From positions 10,450,777 to 10,514,776 of the forward strand of contig JAJEKV010000044.1 in assembly GCA_021234155.1 (NCBI GenBank): a stretch of DNA of 64,000 nt, in the 5' to 3' direction. The DNA is from Isoetes taiwanensis. Lineage: Eukaryota > Streptophyta > Lycopodiopsida > Isoetales > Isoetaceae. Positions 1-10,992 of the stretch are shown one piece after another; position 1 is the first letter of the stretch, and each line of letters opens with the position of its first letter. The notes beneath the pieces were generated by a model. It worked only from the letters and a program-made list of their open reading frames with translations, had not been told where the DNA came from and ran no database searches. Both the position numbers and the translations under genes were made by a program.

Positions 1-55
1 ATACGATTTGAGGTTCATGTAAATGCATAATATTAGAGAAAAAATGTCCAATTAC

Positions 56-286
56 CTCTTGAACATTTTCAGTTTCTTCCTCCGCCAGACTGGATACCTT
101 TAGGTTCTTGGCAAGGGATTTCATGTCTGCTTGCTCTGCTGTAATGTGCTCCTGGTGAAGCAACATTTGCTCCTTAGTTGTTTCAGCAATTAAGGATGCA
201 AGATTTGCTTCCAAGGCTTTGATCTGTATTGTATAGTAAATCACTGGATGCTTGTTTGATTCTTCAATTTGGCTTTTCAGGGCGAA
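56..286 (-). CDS. Candidate internal exon of a coiled-coil protein (partial gene)
   Basis: An open 77-codon stretch reads on the minus strand. An upstream TAG sits as an acceptor (CCTAG) just before position 286, and a consensus-like donor (GAG|GTAATT) follows at 55. The length is an exact multiple of three. The peptide is rich in Glu, Lys, Gln, Leu and Ala, with heptad-like spacing (for example KALEANLASLIAETTKEQ), so a coiled coil is likely. A shorter alternative starts at the acceptor before 223 (ACAATACAG) and stays in the same frame. I do not recognise the family. Further upstream (about 300-470) another minus-strand peptide is interrupted by a frame change, so the locus may be decaying. 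The next exon would lie outside the window. Confidence 0.4.
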
Positions 287-3200
287 CTAGGACAACTTGG
301 CACTGAGTTACCGAAGCACAAATCATCTCATCTAGTATGCCCAGATCCTTTTATTTTGGTTTTGATTGCATATTGGGATGGTGCCAATTCATATAGTTTT
401 GGCTTTTCTTGGCGATTTTTGATTGCTTTATCGACACCATCAAAGATTTCCATTAGATCATCCAGTACGAGAATCAAAGTTTTTTATATATATAGATTTG
501 CAAAAGGGTTTGCACTAGAATTTCACTAATGGACCAGCAAAGAATTTTGCCTGCTTAAACTTGCAATCTTGGGATGTATCATGACTCTACTCTACTTTAC
601 ATTTCAATTGATGTAATGGACTTTTAGCACATGAATTAAATGCAGTAGCTTGAATCATACATTTAGGATTGAAACCAACCCGTCAATATGCAGATTTAGA
701 ATGGACAGTGATTATTGCTTCATATTGGTTTCTAACAACCATTGTTGCTTGTATTCTCATCAATTGTGAGTGCAAACCTATTTCTTGTTCTGTAGTATTT
801 GCAAGGCATCAATTTTGTGCAACCTTCAATATTTGCATGCCACAATGGACACTCATATGCCCCCCCCTCTCCCCACCTTTTTTTTTTTGTTGGGAGGAGG
901 GAGAGGAGAGGAGATATGCCCGTTCAAGGGGTGGCAGAAAAAAATTCCATATGTGAATTTTTAAGAAGCCAATCTTGGCCCCTTTCGAATAAAATTTACC
1001 TAGACTAGTGCCTAAAACCCCTAAAAAAAAGGATGGGTAAAAAAACCCCTCCCCGTGCATGCAGATAAGTTATACGTAAAAATGGTGAAACCCCCTTGCT
1101 ACATGCATCCATGGAAAGCCATCTTAAGATTTAACTTTGTGCAACCTCTGCATCTGCTCATGCATCCAATAATACCATCTTAAGGTTCATGTCTACAGGT
1201 GCTTACATATGATATAATTAAATATGTACTTGCATTTTTTGTTTTTCTAGGTGCAAGAGGTAGTTTTATCTAATGCAACTTTATGTCTCAACTTTATGTC
1301 TCATTTGAGGTAGTCTCAAATTTATCTTTTCCAAATTCTAGCATTAGAATCATTCTTGGATTTAACACAACTGCAAAAACCTTATTTGTAACTCAAATAG
1401 CTTCTACGCACACTCTTATTGCTTCAAACAAAAGTAGAGCAATGTTTGGCCAGCAATATTTGCTCTCTTCAGGCATTCAAAAGGTGGGTTGGATTTGGCT
1501 AAGAGGAACTAAGGATAGCTTCAGTAGTGAAGCTATAAAACCTGGAGGACGAATTAGCCACGGACCAGTCAGAATTGGGTTCTTGAAAAAGAGACGATTC
1601 TGTAGCTATAAATCCTTGTTTGGATTGAGACTTGGTAATAGAGCTCGGTTTGGCAGGGCGATTCTGCTCCTGCAGCCACAATATAGGTTAGGCATCCCTG
1701 TCCTAGAACTGGGTTCCAGTACTGGTGGTCAGATAACCGCCCAGGGAAATTGCTGGGAGGATCCGATCATCGCTGATGTCAAGAACACCGGGGTTCTGAA
1801 ACATCGGCTAGGAGCTGCACAACACTAATCAACGAGGGGGATCTGGGATCCATGGTGTGGGCGGCAGTTGATTGGCGCATCCCAGGCGGCGCAAAATACC
1901 TCACCCCTCAAGCCGAGGACTTATGTTTTTTATTCTTGGATCAATACTATCAAATGAGCGGAATCCCCTTCATATTCGATCAGATCACCTGATCCTGATC
2001 CTGCTTTCTTTGCCTTGGGAGGCATACCAAATTCCCTAGAACACTAACTTAAGTGCCCTTCAAAGCACCCTTCAGAGTGCCCTTCAAAATAAAAAAAATT
2101 GCAGTCGTTCAGAAAACTTCCTGTTACCCTATGAGTATAATATCAAATCAAGCCAAACCTGATATGTCTAGAAAGCTCTCAGAATAAGCTTTCCAAGGAG
2201 CCTAGGATCATTGAAAACTGAGCTCTGGTTCTCAAGTTATGACACTGCCTACTGTAACCCCGCGTCCAATGATAAGAGAATGCTAAGTCAAGAGAAAAAT
2301 GCAAATTGCAAGTTCCACTACGCAAATTTATGCAGATATAAGAAAATCAACCGGATCTGCAACTCCTTGCTGACTTGGATGCTTCATGGACAGCACAAAC
2401 ATTTGGCAAACAACGTACATAGAGAACGTCACTCCCAAATTGCAAGCTAATATCACTATGACAACTATTAAACCATCAGAGTTAGAACGGGCCACTTGAC
2501 CCCGAGTCATCATCAAACAACTCCCTTGATAACCACCAATCACTTTAGCATATGTACAACTAGGATGTAGATGATGTCGAAATCGACATGTATCTATGAG
2601 TTTTTATACATCTTAATATAGAAGGCGCGTCATCTGATATCATGTGAGTGAGGGTAATAATAACTTATCAATATGTAGCATTATAACAGGGGGTTTTTTT
2701 TGTGTTTTTATACTGTTCTCTCTAAGGTTTTCATATGATTTGGTGGCTGTATTCATCCAGGTGTACTAAGTAGTATTTCTAGAGTGCACCCTTTTGTTAG
2801 CCGTTGATTTTAGAAAAGGGGGCAAATCATGTGGTGGCGGCTTCTTTTGTGGTGGGTGTGAAGTGTTTTAGGGTTTTTTAGGGTTTTTTTTAGGGTTTTG
2901 CTCCAAGAAAAACAAAGTGTTTTAAGACTTCGCTTTGGATCAAGCTTTGCTTTGGATATACCTGTGAGTGAGGGGCTTCATAGTTTAGGGCGAGCAGGGG
3001 CGGTGAACTAGCTTCCACAAAGGTATCAAGTTGTTTCATTTCTGTTGCTCTTTGTGTCAAACAGAATTTGTCTTTGCCTAAAATATGGAGCAATGAAGAT
3101 CCCAGATGAGCGAAAAAGCCCGGCTCTGTACGTTTACCCTAAACCTCCCAGAAACGCAGCTTCCTCTAGATGGATCCTGCAGTTTACTCTTGCCATGAAG

Positions 3201-6200
3201 CTGGATCCTGCAGATTATTCTTGTTGGGCCATTACGCCCCATTCCGGATGGATTTCATGAGTCCAAAGCGATTCGCAGAGGATTTGGGCGAAGTCCCGGA
3301 CGGATTTGGGCAAGTTCAAGCAATAGCTTGCGTGTAGTTCGATCGATTTGGCAGCAGCTTGCAGGTAGTCCGATGCTCTGGGCGCCAGCAATTTCAATCA
3401 AGCACGTTGAGAAGGGAGAATTGATATACATTAACTCGGCCTCGCCTACCTGGACGAATTCCTTTTGAAGTCGGTGTTTTTGCAAATTTGGCACAAGTTC
3501 CATCCGCATGTCGAACAGGATAGGAGTTAAAATCTCCAATTTCATTAATGAAACATTAAGACTTGGATCGGGCATCTTCACGCCCTTACATGCAATAAAG
3601 ATAGTCAAAATGGGTCTTTCATGATGCCACATAGGAGGTATTGAGCTTTATTGAGCTTTGTATTCAGCAAATAAATAGCCTCAAGAACAGTTCATAGCCC
3701 ATCGTCTTTTGTCTTCTATCTCGTGTTGCATTCAAATTACTACCTCCCTTTGTTTGACCACAAAGCATGAATTTTTTAAATTCATTGGTACCACATTGAC
3801 GTCAGCAACATTGGCTGGTCATATTATATTTAAGATTTGTTTCAGGTGACAAAGCTCGTGGGAGATGTTGTCTCTTGTATGTTCTAGTTACACAGGGACA
3901 AGGAACATTTGGTATGCAAGCTATAGGCTTGAAACAGGGTCCCAAATTGTTGGCATGTCAAGATCAACAAGTTTTTTGGTGAAGGATTGAAGAGGTCCGG
4001 ACACATCCTAGTCTAAAGAAAGCAAAATAGTGCTTATGTTGATTGCATGGCAATGACACGTGGAGCAATTTTGTTACAGCAGATCAAACAGGTTGAAAGC
4101 TCATATTAAATCACTGATCTTGGTCTGTTACTTTTATGCTTGGGTGTAGAAGATGGTATGCAAGGGTATCAAGCTTGCATTGTGTAGATGGTTGGTTCCA
4201 TGTCCTATCTAACTATTATCAGCCTGACGTCACCAGCTATTGCTCTTAGCTGTGCCATTAACAATATCAAAATTTGCTTGTTGAAACACATGGAAAGCGG
4301 CAGATTATATTTGGCGGCTTCTGGTGTGGCCGAATGCTTGAGCCTTGTTCGCTGTTTCCAGTAAAAAACCTGTAATTTTAAGTTTACCACTAGCTAACTT
4401 TCTTGCTCTTAGCTGTACTATTAAGAATATCCAAATTTGTTTGGTTCATCGCATGGGTCCGGCCCACTTCTTTGGTTTCTGCACTTAGAAGATATATAAT
4501 GGGATATCTTGCATGAAGAGATTACATTTGTTTCGTAGCATTGCATAACGGTCTAAACTTTCCCATGACATCACATATTGCTTACCATTTCCTAAGGTGA
4601 CCCATGCCTAATTCACCCTCCGAATGACCCATGTTCAAGGGTCAAAACGTAGAGGTGTCTCCTTTATTTTTTGTGATCCGACTAAATTGCCAGTCCCTTA
4701 TTATGGATCACTTATGATGGAGCTCTACGGGGATGTCTGTGTGCTTTTTAGTAATTAATATTTAGGCCCATAACATTTACCTATGTTTGCGTTACTTAGG
4801 GCCCGAAGGGCCCAAAATTTTTTTTAATATAACAATCAACACACAACTACCATTAACATTATTAACACAAACCATTGCATTTAACATATTTTAATTAAAA
4901 TCCCCCTTAAACCCCCTTTGGTTTGGGTGCATATTCACACGGGGGGTTACGTAGGGAACGAGGCTCATCTCCCTGTGTAGATCACAGTCTCTTTTCCTGC
5001 TTGCTATCCTGTCCCTTTCACAATCCTTCTTCTTGCTTATACTTGTCTCACGACCTCCTCATTCTCTTGACCTGCCATTACCATAGACGTTGATGTTAGA
5101 AAAATTTGGACCTTCAGATTCATTTCTATGCCATCGCCAATGCAGACAGAAGGCGCCATTGGAATTTTACATGAACCTTCTTGTAAGTCATCTCTGATAG
5201 TCCTTGTGCTTTTTCATCTTCACATTTGTTCTCTGCCATTAGATTGCATCTTGAGATGGAGATAGAAAGTACCACTGGATTTCTACATGAATTTTTTAGG
5301 AAGTCATCTATTCTTGTTCATCTTCAGATTCATTTCTCTAAGCTCCTTCTTTGCTGCTATAAGCTGCCTTCATATATTTAACTGAGGGTAGTTGCTAGCT
5401 ATTGCACGCAGTTCTTTAGAATTTCATAAAAGAAATATACTAGCTTGAAAGAGCTTGCAAGATGCAGTTCAAAATCTTATTTGGTTGTTTCTTTCCTTCA
5501 CTGCAGTTTGAGCAAGCAAAATACATTTTGAAATACGCATGTAATAAGCATTTCCCCTTCGCTTGCAATAGTTTCTGTTATAATATGTGATATTTTCAAT
5601 GAGCTCTTAAGACATTGCATACATAATTTCCTCAGAATATACCTACTGAACAATGCACAAAATTGCTTTTTTATCGGAATTAACATTAGCATTTTTGCAT
5701 TTAAAATGGCTTTGTCAATATCATTCATTTTTGCCATTAGATAATGGATGAAGCATAAATTGGATTGACTTAATCAATGGATCATGTGGTAATGAATGGA
5801 GCAGACAAGGATAATTTGAACCGGTCTGCTTTATCTAGCTTTATTGGGTAAATGGATCTGAAACAATATTTCATGTATAAACTAGGGTGCTTGGTATTTG
5901 AAAGTTCATGTCTATATGTGTTGCTATTGTCTTCATTCTCTTTTACTCTTTCATATAGGACTTAGATTGGACATGACAGTGTTTATATTGCTCATCCACA
6001 ACATAGAGAGAACTATTATTTTCGAGCATAAATTGGAGTGCTTAACAATTTTAGTTCATGTTTTTTCATGTAAGGTTAATCGTCTATTTGCTGGACTATT
6101 TGAATAGGGATGAGACCTAGACACCATGAAAATGCAAATGGTTCCAATTCTTAAGAATCATCCCTTGTTTATCGACAAGAAACTATGTAGCAATTTGCAT

Positions 6201-6716
6201 CAACGTTTCTTTCTCATTGGAGGCATCTTTGATCCAAAAACCATGGATTACAGTCAAGTAAACACTTCTAGGTTCAAAGAATGCGTGGTGCCTGATACAT
6301 CGAAATCTTCTGGCCAGCTTCAGCTATATTTGTAGTTGTTTGCTACAGGGGACATTGTTTTCTGTACTGTTGTTCTGCATAAATTTTTATCCTTGGCCAT
6401 GCTTGCTTGCTTGATATAATTCCAAAGTCTAGACATTGCCAAGCTTTTCAAACTTTGGATGTATGGGATCAGTGAATTTATTCTGGAACTGAACCAAAGG
6501 GTCTAAGGTTGCTTAGGCACGATAACTTTGAAGGTATCTTGCCATGCAGATTATTGTTGTTAAGGAACAGATTTGTAAGGCAGGTCAGTTTTCCAAGAAC
6601 AGCTTGTATTAACATGCTGTGAGACAAGGCTAGCTGTACCAGATTTCTAGCTATGAAGAGATGTTCTACGAAGCCAAATTAACAAACTCTTTTAGAATCC
6701 CTCCTTGCAGATGATT
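287..6716. other. Gene-poor stretch with no supported gene
   Basis: AT-rich DNA with many stops in all frames. A 181-codon open frame at 1283-1828 matches nothing I recognise and has no convincing splice or promoter context. Around 300-470 the minus strand can be read as about 60 residues only with one frame change. A short run of TTTAGGG-like units lies at 2866-2899. A dispersed repeat end lies at about 4785-4965 (listed separately). Nothing else is supported. Confidence 0.5.
4785..4965 (+). repeat. Dispersed repeat end, family also at 29.1, 30.3 and 42.7 kb
   Basis: The segment shows a recognisable order: GGGCCC-AAGG-GCCCAAAA, an AT tract, then AACACACAACtA-CATTAACATTATT and AATTAAAATCCCCCTT. 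The same order recurs at about 29130-29260, in reverse orientation at about 30290-30440, and as a partial copy at about 42640-42730. This is a multi-copy interspersed repeat, probably the end of a non-autonomous transposon. I see no coding capacity. Confidence 0.5.
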
Positions 6717-6721
6717 ATTGG

Positions 6722-7314
6722 TGTTAGTCCTGTGCCTCCTGGTACAGGACTATTCATGCATACGACGGACCAGGTCAAGGCCAAGGATCCACAATCAGGC
6801 GCGGGTCAGTCGTCAAAGGCTCAGCAGAAGACCAAGCAGACCACGCAGACAAAGACCACGCCTGGCGTCAACAAGAGCGGCCTTTCGAGACAAGTGACGA
6901 CCCGCCACCGCCACGCGTCGGCGGCCGGTGGATTTCAGGCTTTTCAAGAGGCACCGCTAGCATTCCTGCAAATCAGGCCTCCTTCCAGGAGTCGGCACCG
7001 AAATCAGTCAGAGTGTCTATATTGGGCCAAAGGCCATTGTACTATATATATGAGTAGAGCTAGCACATGAGTTTTTAGATGAGTTTTGAGTCTTGTCTCA
7101 TTTCAGTTTTCTCTCGATTGCGAGAGCTCATGTATCTTCATTGACATCAAGGAAGCTTATTATTGTGATCTCATTGTTCTCTTTTGTTTTCTTTTCCCTT
7201 TCCTTTGTTTTTCTTGCAAATCCCGCGTGACATAGCTCCCGGATTCTCCTGTTAGATCCAAGGGTCCTCACAGAGGGCTGTCTTGCAGGAGTTCCCGAAC
7301 CCAGACCCCAAACA
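6722..7314 (+). repeat. Gypsy-1 5' LTR (593 bp)
   Basis: It begins TGTTAGTCC and ends CCCCAAACA. From about 7010 to the end it is almost identical to the 3' LTR: one obvious difference, GCAGGAG against GCATGAG. The first ~290 bp differ from the 3' LTR by many substitutions and small indels. Confidence 0.92.
7042..7054 (+). promoter_or_regulatory. Probable TATA box of the Gypsy-1 LTR
   Basis: CTATATATATGAG lies in the conserved part of the LTR, about 320 bp from its start, just after the divergent U3 portion. The same box occurs in the 3' LTR at about 23010. This position is usual for an LTR promoter. The assignment rests on sequence alone. Confidence 0.55.
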
Positions 7315-7315
7315 C

Positions 7316-7331
7316 TGTCGCCGCTGCCGGG
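7316..7331 (+). other. Primer binding site of Gypsy-1 (tRNA-Asp-like)
   Basis: TGTCGCCGCTGCCGGG lies one base after the 5' LTR. It differs at two positions from the TGGCGCCGTTGCCGGG type of PBS known from Athila/Tat-like plant elements, so minus-strand synthesis was probably primed by tRNA-Asp. Confidence 0.55.
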
Positions 7332-7545
7332 TCTGATCTTTCTTTTCTTTCCATCATGTCTGCTCGAGGTTTCACTCTACGAAGAACTTCTTTTGCCAAG
7401 CGGCGGCTCGGGCGCCATCAACGACGCCGAGGCTGTTAGGGATATGTATGACAATCGCTTATGACATTGAGGGAGGTCATTATCCGCTCCCGCTCGATCG
7501 GCACCTCCTACCCCTCGTGCTCATTCTCGACCAGGGTCTCCCCCT

Positions 7546-9159
7546 GTGTGTCGCCATTGCTCACAACCGCAGTCTCCGCAACATACCCCTGTTCAGCCCA
7601 CGCCTCATTATTTTCAGACTCCTGACAGCACCTACATAAATATCCCTTCAGGTCACACCCCTCAGCCGTCCCAACCATCTTCTCCTCCTGCTGGAATGGG
7701 CTACCATCATGTCACCTTTGGCCCTTCCTATGTTCATGGCATTCCAACTTCTCCATCTTTTCAGCACGCTCTTCCTGTTTATCAAACCACAGATCTCAAG
7801 CCTACTGAGGACGGCTCTCAAGGCCCTTCCCCACCAGATGCTACTTTTTATGGACCACCGGGTTTTTCAGTCCCGCCCCCTTGCACTCAGTCTCAGGCAG
7901 TACCACCTCTATATGCTTCTGCATATCCTCAATCAAATCCACCTGTCTATGCTCAAGTTCCGCCTTCATCTCCTACTCATAATTTGAAGCTGACTTATCC
8001 CACTTTTGGCAACACCAAAGGCAAACCTCTGGATCAGAGTGCTTCGGCACACATGGAGGAATTTGAAGCCTTGGCCATTCTGAATGGTCATGCTCAGCCC
8101 CAACTTAAATTTCATATCTTTTCGACCACGCTCAGAGGCGCCCCTCATCAATGGTTAATGGCCAACAAAAGTCACTGGAAACAGAGTTGGCAAGAAATGA
8201 AAACTGCCTTTCTGTCTCATTATGACACCACGGACGATGATCAGTTACTCCTTAAGCAACTCAATGACCTTCAACAAGAGCCCACGGAGTCCGCCAGGGA
8301 TTTTGCGGACCGTCTTCACATTCTCGTCAGCAAACTCCAGGAGTACCCCACGCAAAGCCAGATCCTCGTCTGGTTTCTGCAGGGCCTTCCTCCTGCCATT
8401 CGACTCATGACAGAATACCTGCGTCCCAAGTCTCTGGAGCAGGCCATTGAACTGGTCAATCACTCGGTCAATGTTTCTTCTAGGGGTGTTGCTCTGCAGG
8501 AACTCCCGTTCATGCCCCCCGTCATGGTTCCTCAGAACTCTGTTCAACCTCAGCCAACAAATCCACAACGCGCTCACATCTGGTGTACTATTTGTAAATA
8601 TCAAGGTCATCTGGCAAATGAATGCAACGCCTCCAATGGACCTCCTCATTGTAAAAGATGTAATATGTGCAATCATGCCACGGAAGAATGCACGCGATCT
8701 CATCCTACACCTTTTCATAATAAAATGGTCTTTCAAGTCCAGACCATCCCTCAACAACAGCCGTCATATCAGCCTCAGCAATATCCAACTCAACAACAGC
8801 CGCAATATCAACAACCGCAGCAATCTCAGCAGCCATGGAGACAAGGCAACCGTCCTCCCTTTGATCCTTCAAAAGCTCAATGTTATCATTGTCATGAATG
8901 GGGTCACACCACCACGGCGTGTCCTCAACTGCCTCAAGTTCAAGTTCAACTTCCAGGTTCCAATCAACCGGCTTCTGTCCGTCTCACGGCTTATCAACTC
9001 TGGGTGGCCAACGGGAAACAGGGCCCTCGTCCTGTTTTGAGAAAGCCTCCTCGGCCGCCTCAACAACAGCGCCCTCAGCAAGTTGCGTCTACTTCCAATC
9101 CTATGGATCAACAAGCTCAGGAGGAGATTTATCAGGCTCTCAACCCTCCTGTCCAATAG
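7546..9159 (+). CDS. gag: Gypsy-1 Gag polyprotein
   Basis: An open frame of 537 codons. The first ~150 residues are Pro/Gln/Ser-rich. A retrotransposon Gag capsid-like domain follows at roughly residues 165-310 (it includes HQWLMANKSHWKQSWQEMK and ARDFADRLHILVSKLQEYP). After it come three CX2CX4HX4C zinc knuckles: CTICKYQGHLANEC, CKRCNMCNHATEEC and, after a Gln/Pro-rich spacer, CYHCHEWGHTTTAC. Gag would assemble virus-like particles and bind element RNA. A likely older start near 7354 (MSARGFTL...) reads into a stop near 7437, so the original N-terminus is probably frame-broken and the listed start is only the first Met of the open part. The frame ends before the protease region and is followed by several frame changes. 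Confidence 0.85.
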   Translation: MCRHCSQPQSPQHTPVQPTPHYFQTPDSTYINIPSGHTPQPSQPSSPPAGMGYHHVTFGPSYVHGIPTSPSFQHALPVYQTTDLKPTEDGSQGPSPPDATFYGPPGFSVPPPCTQSQAVPPLYASAYPQSNPPVYAQVPPSSPTHNLKLTYPTFGNTKGKPLDQSASAHMEEFEALAILNGHAQPQLKFHIFSTTLRGAPHQWLMANKSHWKQSWQEMKTAFLSHYDTTDDDQLLLKQLNDLQQEPTESARDFADRLHILVSKLQEYPTQSQILVWFLQGLPPAIRLMTEYLRPKSLEQAIELVNHSVNVSSRGVALQELPFMPPVMVPQNSVQPQPTNPQRAHIWCTICKYQGHLANECNASNGPPHCKRCNMCNHATEECTRSHPTPFHNKMVFQVQTIPQQQPSYQPQQYPTQQQPQYQQPQQSQQPWRQGNRPPFDPSKAQCYHCHEWGHTTTACPQLPQVQVQLPGSNQPASVRLTAYQLWVANGKQGPRPVLRKPPRPPQQQRPQQVASTSNPMDQQAQEEIYQALNPPVQ

Positions 9160-9599
9160 TCCAATTGGGTTGGTCTTGTCTCGCGTCACACGGGCTTCCA
9201 CGCCTTTGACCATCATTCCTCATGACACGCAACTTTTGCTTTTCTTTGTGGAACCGTCCCTCATGGCGATGATAAAAAGTTAACCGCTTTGATCTTGACA
9301 AACTTATGCCTCATGTCATGCCTAAAGTGAGACAAAGTATTCTCGAAACTCATGCGGTGCGGAAGGTCAAACAACGGCAAATGTTCATGCCACCACGAGG
9401 AGCTCGGCGGCGTCGAAAGACCGTCATCATCCACCGATTATCACGGCTCTCCGCCATATCCAAATATTCTTTGCTGAGGTCGAGCTTCTCAAAGAAGTTT
9501 ACGCTTCTTTACCCACGCCCCCACTCCATTGGACCCTGCGGACCCTTTTCACATGTTCCCTTGGAGCTTCAGGAAGAACTTGCAAAGATCAAGATTCCT

Positions 9600-10010
9600 T
9601 TGAGCCTGGCCACTATTTTGAAACTCTTCCGGCTCTCAAAGATCGATTACCTCTTCCCACGGTTACGGTTGGAGCCATTGCGACTTCAACACCCACGGTG
9701 CATGCCACGGTGGGCAATCAACATATCAATCATGTCCAAATTGATGGTGGTAGTGCCGTCAATCTCATTACTGATAAACTCAGGAAGCAATTGGGCATTA
9801 AACAATTATACCATGCCCCTTATGACATCAAATTGGCAAATGGCCATATCACGCGTCCTCAAGGCCTCACTCCTCTTCTCCACATCAGCATTGGTGATCT
9901 CAAATTCCCCTTGGAATTTGGTGTTTGGAAAGCAGGAGAAGATCCTGGTGATTATGAAATGCTGGTTGGATGACCTTTTCTCCGCCAGGCTAAGAGTATT
10001 CATTACTGGG
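9600..10010 (+). pseudogene. pol: Gypsy-1 pol, part 1: aspartic protease
   Basis: The readable peptide has the retropepsin signature VQIDGGSAVNLI, then KLANGHITRPQG and a flap/C-terminal region ending in YEMLVG, followed by an in-frame TGA. Asp-Gly-Gly at the active site, rather than Asp-Thr/Ser-Gly, is common in Tat/Athila-like plant Gypsy proteases. The region upstream (9160-9600) can be read only with frame changes. The frame runs up to the insertion of the nested element at 10010 and resumes at 15398. Confidence 0.75.
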
Positions 10011-10962
10011 TGTAACGTTCCTAACCCTAACTACGTTACAGGTGCGACCTCGGCCTGCTGCTGTCAGATTTGGCCTCCAGGCCATCGATTCCATGCCAAA
10101 ACTCCCTAGCTCCTCCCGATTTTGGTTGCAAAGAGGTTTTCTGGCCATTTCGGCCAGTTTCTGACCCAAATCCGGCAGTTCCGGATCAATTCTTGAGCAC
10201 CAAAATCATGGGATTTACAGCTGAATCTTGCTTTGATCTTCCTGATTCCTCATTCCTTTTCCATTTCGGCCTCCCTAAGGCCCAAATCGACCCATTTCTC
10301 ATCACATTTCATGCTTCGGATCATCAGATATACGAGGATCTGTTATATAAGCGGCGGCATGCGGGGAACTTTTACGGTTTTAACACGCGGTTTAACTAAT
10401 TCCAGCCATCCCTTTACCTTAATCCATCCCTCATGTTCTAATGTGAGCTATTCCGATTGCCGGCATGATCTAGATGCCTGTCTCACTTAGATCCGTGATA
10501 CTTTTTGCAACTGTCAATATGCCATCATAAAATACTTCCATATTCAATCATGCAAGCTTTTTCCATATTCATGCACTTTTAGTTTAACTCTAAATCAATA
10601 CTAAGTTTCATAACAATCCTACTGCATCAACACAATTCAGCATGCACAATTTTGCTAATGCTTAGAAAAACCTGTGTGTAAGGCTTGATCCCCACCTGGA
10701 ATCCCGCTTGTTTCTTTTTCTGCGCTCCAACACGCTCCCAGAGCTCTGCACGCGATTCGCTCCTTCAGCAATCCCTCAGCAATCAATCTTTTCCCAATGC
10801 TTTTCTCTGTACTTATATTTATTTTTAACCACAGTATTTTGTCCGTATAATCTCTACATATACGACGTATTTCTCTGCATGCGTGATATTTTGATTAATA
10901 TTCCTTTGCATCTTTTAGATAAAATAATCCACAATTTACCTCAAAATCCTAGGTCCGTTACA
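10011..10962 (-). repeat. Gypsy-2 3' LTR (952 bp)
   Basis: On the minus strand a purine-rich tract (GGAGGAGAGAC) is followed at 10962 by TGTAACGGACCTAGG. The LTR runs down to 10011 and ends ...GGTTAGGAACGTTACA. No second full LTR of this type is present because the 5' side of Gypsy-2 is missing. Confidence 0.75.
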
Positions 10963-10992
10963 GTCTCTCCTCCAAAAATTCAACCCATGTCC

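Noticed and set aside
1283-1828. 181-codon open frame as a gene
   Set aside because: No recognisable domain, no splice context, unlike codon use of the real genes here; a chance frame is as likely.
2866-2899. TTTAGGG-like units as interstitial telomere sequence
   Set aside because: Only three irregular units with extra T residues; more likely a T/G-rich simple sequence or telo-box-like promoter words.
3255-3632. 125-codon minus-strand frame
   Set aside because: No domain or neighbour supports it; could be old retroelement debris but nothing diagnostic is visible.
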